Shown piece after piece: positions 32,628 through 37,172 of a DNA stretch of 37,172 nucleotides. How positions within the stretch are numbered: the first letter of the stretch is position 1; every line of letters starts with the position of its first letter. The notes under the pieces are model-generated. The model saw nothing but the letters and a program-made list of their open reading frames with translations, did no database searches and was not told the origin of the DNA. Location of the stretch: positions 1-37,172 of the forward strand of contig JANXUB010000077.1 of NCBI GenBank assembly GCA_025352105.1, written 5' to 3'. Source of the DNA: Burkholderiales bacterium (GTDB lineage Bacteria; Pseudomonadota; Gammaproteobacteria; Burkholderiales; Casimicrobiaceae). A program made the position numbers and the translations under genes.

Positions 32628-33290
32628 TCAAAACGAGCCGTTCCAGTTCGAAAAATTTTGCAACACACGCAATCCCGCGTCTGCGCTTTTTTCAGGATGG
32701 AACTGTACCGCAAAAATGTTGGCTTGCGCCACTGCGACACAGATTGGGTTCGGGTATTCGGCCACACCCGCAACCGTGGCGTCGTCGGCAGGCACCGCGT
32801 AATAGCTGTGCGCGAAATAAAACGCCGTACCGTCCGCCACGCCCGCCCAACAAGGGTGCGATCGGGCAGATTCAGGGAAATGCACGGCATTCCAGCCCAT
32901 ATGAGGCACTTTAAGCACGCCGCCATTCACGTCCACGTGCGGCTTCGGAAACCGCGCCACGCGGCCTTTTAACCAACCTAGCGCGGGGGTTCCGACGCCC
33001 GATGGTCCCTCTTCGCTCATTTCGAAAAACATTTGCAGGCCGAGGCAGACGCCGAGAAACGGTTTCTCTCGCGAAACCTGATTCAGCACGTCGCGTAGGC
33101 CGGACGCATTGAGTGCGGCCATGCTCTCGGGCATGGCGGCCTGGCCGGGCAGCACTACGCGTTCGGCATTCGCGATTTCTTTGGCGTCGCTGGTGATCAG
33201 GATGCGCTGATCGGGCGCAACATGCGAAAACGCCTTCGCCACGGAGCGCAGGTTGCCCATGCCATAGTCGACGATTGCGATGGTGCTCAC
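32628..33290 (-). CDS. hisH: HisH, imidazole glycerol phosphate synthase glutaminase subunit
   Basis: A 220-residue class I glutamine amidotransferase that supplies ammonia to HisF. I use the GTG at 33290 (start STIAIVDYGMGNL after Met), where homology begins; an upstream in-frame start at 33323 lies next to the repeat element. Catalytic triad: Cys in LGVCLGLQMFFE, and His and Glu in VQFHPEKSADAG. The P-loop-like oxyanion segment VVLPGQAAMPESM is also present. It is 84 bp upstream of hisA. Confidence 0.96.
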   Translation of the reverse strand: MSTIAIVDYGMGNLRSVAKAFSHVAPDQRILITSDAKEIANAERVVLPGQAAMPESMAALNASGLRDVLNQVSREKPFLGVCLGLQMFFEMSEEGPSGVGTPALGWLKGRVARFPKPHVDVNGGVLKVPHMGWNAVHFPESARSHPCWAGVADGTAFYFAHSYYAVPADDATVAGVAEYPNPICVAVAQANIFAVQFHPEKSADAGLRVLQNFSNWNGSF

Positions 33291-33315
33291 AACTTTGCCC
33301 GCCAAGACTCGGGTT

Positions 33316-33430
33316 CCTCCCACTTCAAGGGGGAGGTTAGGTGGGGGATGGGGTGCTTGTCGGAAATTGACGAACGATCGCTACGAACCAAAAAACATCC
33401 CCACCCTAACCCTCCCCTTGAAGGGGAGGG
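33316..33430. repeat. 115-bp inverted repeat (CCTCCC...TTCAAGG family)
   Basis: The left arm, starting CCTCCCACTTCAAGG, is matched by an imperfect inverted copy about 38 bp long at the right (CTTGAAGGGGAGGG). It lies between hisB and hisH, with the hisH upstream frame running into it. A REP-type element of a family different from the other his spacers. Confidence 0.85.
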
Positions 33431-33444
33431 AACAAATCCAGCGA

Positions 33445-34047
33445 TCACAAAACGCCCTTGGTCGAAACCACGACACCCACCGCACGCGGATCACGCTCGC
33501 AAGCGATACGCAGCGCTCGTGCGAACGCCTTAAACACGGTTTCGCACTGATGATGTGCGTTGTCGCCACGCAGGTTGTCGATGTGCAGCGTCACCAGCGC
33601 GTGATTCACAAAGCCCTGAAAAAATTCATGCGCCAAGTCGACGTCAAACGTACCGATCATCGCTCGCGTGAAGGGCACGTTGAATTCGAGCCCCGGACGA
33701 CCGGAAAGATCAATCACTACACGCGACAGCGCTTCATCGAGCGGCACGTACGAATGGCCGTAGCGATAAATGCCCGCCTTGTCGCCCGCCGCCTGCTTGA
33801 ACGCCTGCCCCAGTGTGATGCCGATGTCTTCGACGGTGTGGTGCGCGTCAATGTGCAGATCACCGTTGGCGTGCACCATGACATCCATCATGCCGTGCCG
33901 CGCAAGTTGGTCAAGCATGTGATCGAGAAACGGTACGCCGGTGTTGAGGTCGGCTTTGCCTGTGCCGTCAAGATTGATTGAAACCTTGATCTGCGTTTCT
34001 TTGGTGTTGCGCTCGACAGCGGCGATGCGGGGTGCGGAAGTGTTCAT
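33445..34047 (-). CDS. hisB: HisB, imidazoleglycerol-phosphate dehydratase
   Basis: A 200-residue monofunctional IGPD (no phosphatase domain) that dehydrates IGP to imidazole acetol phosphate. The ATG at 34047 ([17 protein letters not shown]) fits the family; the longer frame upstream is repeat sequence. Two manganese-binding motifs are [10 protein letters not shown] and [14 protein letters not shown]. Phosphate contacts are in [16 protein letters not shown]. The histidinol phosphatase must be encoded elsewhere. Confidence 0.97.
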   Translation of the reverse strand: MNTSAPRIAAVERNTKETQIKVSINLDGTGKADLNTGVPFLDHMLDQLARHGMMDVMVHANGDLHIDAHHTVEDIGITLGQAFKQAAGDKAGIYRYGHSYVPLDEALSRVVIDLSGRPGLEFNVPFTRAMIGTFDVDLAHEFFQGFVNHALVTLHIDNLRGDNAHHQCETVFKAFARALRIACERDPRAVGVVVSTKGVL

Positions 34048-34057
34048 AGCTCTGATT

Positions 34058-34124
34058 GTAGGAGCGGCTATGCCGCGACCCGATGGCGTTTCGTGGAGGC
34101 GCGTCGCGGCGGAGCCGCTCCTAC
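34058..34124. repeat. 67-bp palindromic repeat (GTAGGAGCGGCT family)
   Basis: GTAGGAGCGGCT on the left pairs with AGCCGCTCCTAC on the right; an inner GCCGCGAC pairs with GTCGCGGC. It lies between hisB and hisC. Its right end CTA (34121-34123) is the TAG stop codon of hisC. Confidence 0.92.
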
Positions 34125-35209
34125 ACCACCAGCGCCGTAAGCGCACCGAGCAATTGATCCATTTCGTCCGGCTTGCCGACCGAAATGCGCAGCGTGTTGG
34201 CCATCAAGGGATGCTGCGCCGAGACGTTTTTCACCAGAATTCCGCGCGCTTTCAGGCCTTCGTAAACCGCCGTAGCATCGGGAAATCTAGCCAGAACGAA
34301 GTTCGCGACCGACGGGAAAGGCGTCACACCGGGCAAGGCGGACAACGCCGCGAACAAACGCTCGCGCTCCGCAATCATCGAGGCGGCGTGACGCTTCAAC
34401 TCGTCGTAATGATCCAGCATCACGGTCGCGGCGACTTGCTGCAGCACGCCGACGTTGAACGGCCCACGCACCTTGTCGATCTCGTTGATCCATGCCGGCG
34501 CGCCGAACGCGTAGCCCAGACGCACACCGGCAAGGCCGATTTTGGAGAGCGTGCGCATGACGAGCAGATTCGGAAATTCGTCGAGCCGCGACATCCATGA
34601 GCGCTGCGCGAACGGCTCATAGGCTTCGTCGATCACGACAAGGCCCGGCGTGGCGCGAATGATCGCCGCTACGGCGTCGTCCGGATACGCATTGCCCGTT
34701 GGATTGTTCGGGAATACGATCCACACGAGCTTCGGCTGCTCGCGCTTGATGGCGGCGAGCGCTACTTCAAGATCGAGCGAAAAATCCGCGTTAAGCGGCA
34801 CGCTAACGTAGCGACCGGCGACAGCGTTTGCTGCGTTCCTGAACACGGCGAACGAAGGCTCCAGCGAGAGCACCGTACCGCCACCAGCAATCGTCGCCAT
34901 CGAAATCATGGTGATGATTTCATCCGAGCCGGAGCCGAGAATGATGGCGTGATGCGCAGCGATGCCGAGCTTCTCGCGCAGCTTGGCTTTGAGCTCCGGA
35001 GCGGCAGGGTCGGGGTAGCGATTGAACGCTGCCTCCGAGACCGCTTTCGCGAGCGCGGCACGCATCGCGGGTGCGGACTGCGGCGTATCGAGATGGTTGT
35101 CTTCCATCAGCTCGATCTTGATCCCGGTCCACGGTGGTGTGACGGGGTAGGCGCGCATGGCCTGCACTTCGGGGCGGATGGTTTTGGAAATGAAATCAGA
35201 ATTACTCAT
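34121..35209 (-). CDS. hisC: HisC, histidinol-phosphate aminotransferase
   Basis: A 362-residue fold type I PLP aminotransferase that makes histidinol phosphate from imidazole acetol phosphate and glutamate. It has the PLP-binding segment [10 protein letters not shown] near residue 92, [11 protein letters not shown], the DEAYEPFA Asp/Tyr pair, the Schiff-base Lys in [18 protein letters not shown], and NFVLARFPD. Its last codon and the TAG stop fall in the adjacent palindromic repeat, so the C terminus may have been remade by repeat insertion. It is 138 bp downstream of hisD. Confidence 0.96.
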   Translation of the reverse strand: MSNSDFISKTIRPEVQAMRAYPVTPPWTGIKIELMEDNHLDTPQSAPAMRAALAKAVSEAAFNRYPDPAAPELKAKLREKLGIAAHHAIILGSGSDEIITMISMATIAGGGTVLSLEPSFAVFRNAANAVAGRYVSVPLNADFSLDLEVALAAIKREQPKLVWIVFPNNPTGNAYPDDAVAAIIRATPGLVVIDEAYEPFAQRSWMSRLDEFPNLLVMRTLSKIGLAGVRLGYAFGAPAWINEIDKVRGPFNVGVLQQVAATVMLDHYDELKRHAASMIAERERLFAALSALPGVTPFPSVANFVLARFPDATAVYEGLKARGILVKNVSAQHPLMANTLRISVGKPDEMDQLLGALTALVV

Positions 35210-35220
35210 AGGGGCTCTGG

Positions 35221-35337
35221 TCCCCTCTCCCCGTGTGGGAGAGGGCTAGGGTGAGGGGTAAGGTGGAGCGAGGAGCCGATGTGGAACTTCATCCACGGCC
35301 CCCTCTCCCCGACCCTCTCCCACGAGGGGAGAGGGGG
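35221..35337. repeat. 117-bp palindromic repeat (CCCTCTCCCC family)
   Basis: One hairpin is at 35222-35247 (CCCTCTCC pairs with GGAGAGGG) and a second at about 35299-35336 (CCCCCTCTCCCC with GGGGAGAGGGGG). It is the familiar CCCTCTCCC type seen in many proteobacterial intergenic repeats, filling the hisC-hisD gap. Confidence 0.88.
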
Positions 35338-35347
35338 AAAACTGTCT

Positions 35348-36634
35348 CTACATTCTTAGCTCGGCGGCTCGCGCATGCGCTTGCAAACCTTCGGCGTAAG
35401 CGAGCGTGGCCGCGGCTTTGCCGAGCGTCTTTGCGCCCTGCACCGACGCATAAATAATGCTCGTGCGCTTCTGGAAATCGTAGACACCGAGAGGCGACGA
35501 GAAGCGTGCCGAGCGCGAGGTTGGCAGAACATGATTGGTGCCCGCCACGTAATCACCGAGCGCTTCGCTGCTACCGTAACCCATGAAAATTGCGCCTGCG
35601 TGGCGCAAGAGAGGCAGCAGTTTTTCCGGGTCAGCCACGGACAATTCAAGGTGCTCCGGCGCGATGCGATTGCTGATCTCGCAGGCCTCTTCCAGCGAGC
35701 GCGTTTTGACGATTGCTCCACGACCAGCGAGCGATGCGGCGATGATGTCCTTGCGCGGCATCGTGGGCAGCAATTTTTCGATGCTCGCTTGAACCGCAGC
35801 GATCAACGTGTCACTCGGCGTGAGCAAAATCGATTGCGCCACTTCGTCATGTTCGGCTTGAGAAAACAAGTCCATCGCGACCCAGTCCGGGTCCGCATTT
35901 TCGTCGGCAATCACGAGAATTTCTGACGGCCCGGCGATCATGTCGATGCCCACGATGCCGAACACGCGGCGCTTCGCGGCGGCAACGTACGCGTTGCCGG
36001 GGCCGACGATCTTGTCGACCTGAGGCACGGTGGCCGTGCCGAAGGCCATCGCGCCCACCGCCTGCGCTCCGCCAATGGTGAACACGCGATCAACGCCCGC
36101 CAGATGCGCGGCAGCGAGCACTGTAGCGTTCTTTACGCCATCAGGGGTTGGCACGACCATGATGATTTCTTTGACGCCCGCGACCTTTGCCGGCACCGCA
36201 TTCATCAAAAGCGACGACGGGTACGCCGCCTTGCCACCGGGCACGTAGAGGCCCACGCGATCTAGCGGCGTTACCTGCACGCCCAGCTGCGTGCCGTCGG
36301 GCTCGGTGTAGCGCCAGCTCTCCGCGATCTGACGGCGGTGATAGGCCTCGATGCGATCACGCGCGAGCATAAGCGCAGATTTCAATTCGGGATCCAGCGC
36401 GTCGAAGGCGGCTTTCATCTCGTCTTTCGAGAGTTCGAGCGTTGCCATTGACGTCGCATCCATCCGGTCGAACTTGCGCGTGTAATCGAGCACTGCCGCG
36501 TCGCCGCGAACGCGCACATCGGCCAAAATTTCAGCCACTCGCGCATCCACGTCCGCGTCGAGCGCGCCCGCGTGATGCGTCAGTGCATCAAGGCTGGCGG
36601 TGAAATCGGCGGAGGTGGAATTCAGAAGTTTCAT
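35348..36634 (-). CDS. hisD: HisD, histidinol dehydrogenase
   Basis: A 428-residue zinc enzyme that oxidises histidinol to histidine in two NAD steps. Zinc ligand segments are [12 protein letters not shown] (Gln and His), [15 protein letters not shown] (Asp) and the C-terminal [13 protein letters not shown] (His). The catalytic pair lies in [11 protein letters not shown] (Glu/His). NAD-contact segments [19 protein letters not shown] and [12 protein letters not shown] are also intact. hisG lies 231 bp upstream, a long gap filled by two repeat elements. Confidence 0.97.
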   Translation of the reverse strand: MKLLNSTSADFTASLDALTHHAGALDADVDARVAEILADVRVRGDAAVLDYTRKFDRMDATSMATLELSKDEMKAAFDALDPELKSALMLARDRIEAYHRRQIAESWRYTEPDGTQLGVQVTPLDRVGLYVPGGKAAYPSSLLMNAVPAKVAGVKEIIMVVPTPDGVKNATVLAAAHLAGVDRVFTIGGAQAVGAMAFGTATVPQVDKIVGPGNAYVAAAKRRVFGIVGIDMIAGPSEILVIADENADPDWVAMDLFSQAEHDEVAQSILLTPSDTLIAAVQASIEKLLPTMPRKDIIAASLAGRGAIVKTRSLEEACEISNRIAPEHLELSVADPEKLLPLLRHAGAIFMGYGSSEALGDYVAGTNHVLPTSRSARFSSPLGVYDFQKRTSIIYASVQGAKTLGKAAATLAYAEGLQAHARAAELRM

Positions 36635-36652
36635 TGAGTTTTCGTTCGTTAT

Positions 36653-36769
36653 CAGCTTTTCTCTGTATGCGCTGCTGGATTTGGGCTAGATCGCGTTATT
36701 GCTAATTATCGATAAATAGCAAAAATTGGCTGTAGCCCCAGTGCCACCGACGTTTCTTTCACAAAGCTG
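36653..36769. repeat. Copy of the 117-121 bp dyad-symmetric intergenic repeat
   Basis: CAGCTTTT (36653) and AAAGCTG (to 36769) are at the tips; GGGCTA (36683-36688) pairs with TAGCCC (36733-36738). The centre 36710.5 carries TTATCGATAA, a palindrome different in sequence from AAAAGTCGACTTTT of other copies but at the same place. It lies in the hisD-hisG gap. Confidence 0.87.
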
Positions 36770-36793
36770 TAAGGCAAAGGCAACGCAATCTTA

Positions 36794-36858
36794 TTGTGGG
36801 AGCGGTTTCACCGCGAAACTCGCCGCGCGCTGCAATCGCGGTAAAACCGCTCCCACAA
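36794..36858. repeat. 65-bp palindromic repeat (TTGTGGGAGCGG family)
   Basis: TTGTGGGAGCGGTTT pairs with AAACCGCTCCCACAA; inner ACCGCGA pairs with TCGCGGT. It is next to the 3' end of hisG and has no T-run. A repeat type common in pseudomonads and relatives. Confidence 0.9.
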
Positions 36859-36865
36859 ACACTAT

Positions 36866-37172
36866 CTACGCTCTCGCGTCAATCGATTTCGCGAAGCTTT
36901 CGATGATCGGCATGAGCGCGTCGCGTTTGGTCTTGAGCGCCGCCTGATTGACGATCAGTCGTGCTGAAATATCGGCGATTTTTTCTACGGCCTTGAGGTT
37001 GTTTGCCTTCAAGGTTGCGCCGCTACTCACCACGTCAACAATCGCGTCGGCCATCCCCACAAGCGGTGCCAGTTCCATCGATCCGTAGAGCTTAATCAGA
37101 TCAACGTGCACACCTTTTTGGGCGAAGTGAGCGCGCGCCGTTTTGATGTATTTCGTCGCCACACGAAGCCTG
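36866..37172 (-). CDS. hisG: HisG, ATP phosphoribosyltransferase, 3' part
   Basis: Only the C-terminal part is in the window; the frame is open to the edge. It reads [20 protein letters not shown], the family TKY motif, then [20 protein letters not shown] (PRPP-binding DxVxxG-like segment) and the C-terminal helix. It ends near residue 210 of the usual short form, so it is the HisG-short type that needs HisZ for activity in most species. hisZ is not in the window. It is the first gene of the visible his run. Confidence 0.93.
   Translation of the reverse strand, partial: RLRVATKYIKTARAHFAQKGVHVDLIKLYGSMELAPLVGMADAIVDVVSSGATLKANNLKAVEKIADISARLIVNQAALKTKRDALMPIIESFAKSIDARA

Overview
The window looks like a piece of a Burkholderiales-type betaproteobacterial chromosome. 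The evidence is three Bug/TctC periplasmic solute receptors, a his gene run in the order G-D-C-B-H-A-F, YaeQ and VF530 family proteins, moderately high GC, and many short palindromic intergenic repeats. No tRNA, rRNA, CRISPR array, transposase or phage gene was seen.

Layout. 1-3314: the 3' end of an unrecognised gene, a VF530-family gene, then a minus-strand yfiR-yfiN-yfiB operon (periplasmic repressor, membrane diguanylate cyclase, OmpA-like lipoprotein). 3315-4137: a degraded tract with a dyad repeat, a C-terminal epimerase remnant carrying a 9-bp repeat expansion, and a 164-bp element with terminal inverted repeats that abuts an esterase gene. 4134-9660: esterase lipoprotein, a secreted YHYH/DUF5648-type protein with an unrecognised secreted partner, and gamma-glutamyltransferase. 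9841-17547: metabolic and accessory genes (Ldh2-type dehydrogenase with a TctC receptor, S4 RNA-binding protein, cupin-YaeQ-cupin, TctC, GST, small membrane protein, PhzF). 17635-22704: PAS-PAS-GGDEF-EAL protein, EttA, a frameshifted membrane gene and a Uma2 nuclease. 22715-28610: an SDR gene, a six-gene minus-strand signalling operon, scars of a second OYE and a second SDR gene, and an intact OYE. 28697-30871: TctC, DUF456 protein and a decayed TMEM175 channel. 30875-37172: hisF, hisA, hisH, hisB, hisC, hisD and the 3' part of hisG, all on the minus strand.

The most interesting coding locus is 23501-26980. A short LOV photoreceptor with the flavin-adduct cysteine context is followed by a protein with a winged-helix-like segment, a small Ras/MglA-like GTPase and three Roadblock/LC7 proteins. 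The composition resembles a Streptomyces conservon with the histidine kinase replaced by a blue-light sensor. The reading that light input controls a GTPase/Roadblock switch is inference.

The most interesting non-coding signal is a family of about 117-121 bp dyad-symmetric intergenic elements. Three clear copies (12470, 29733, 36653) and one degenerate copy (3404) share nested boxes at fixed distances, while the central palindrome and the tips differ in a pairing-preserving way. Separately, at least five other palindromic repeats sit between successive his genes, one of them supplying the hisC stop codon.

Two c-di-GMP proteins (YfiN and the GGDEF-EAL protein) and the LOV/GTPase operon make the window rich in signalling. 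Several pseudogenes (epimerase, OYE, SDR, TMEM175, membrane protein) show ongoing gene decay.
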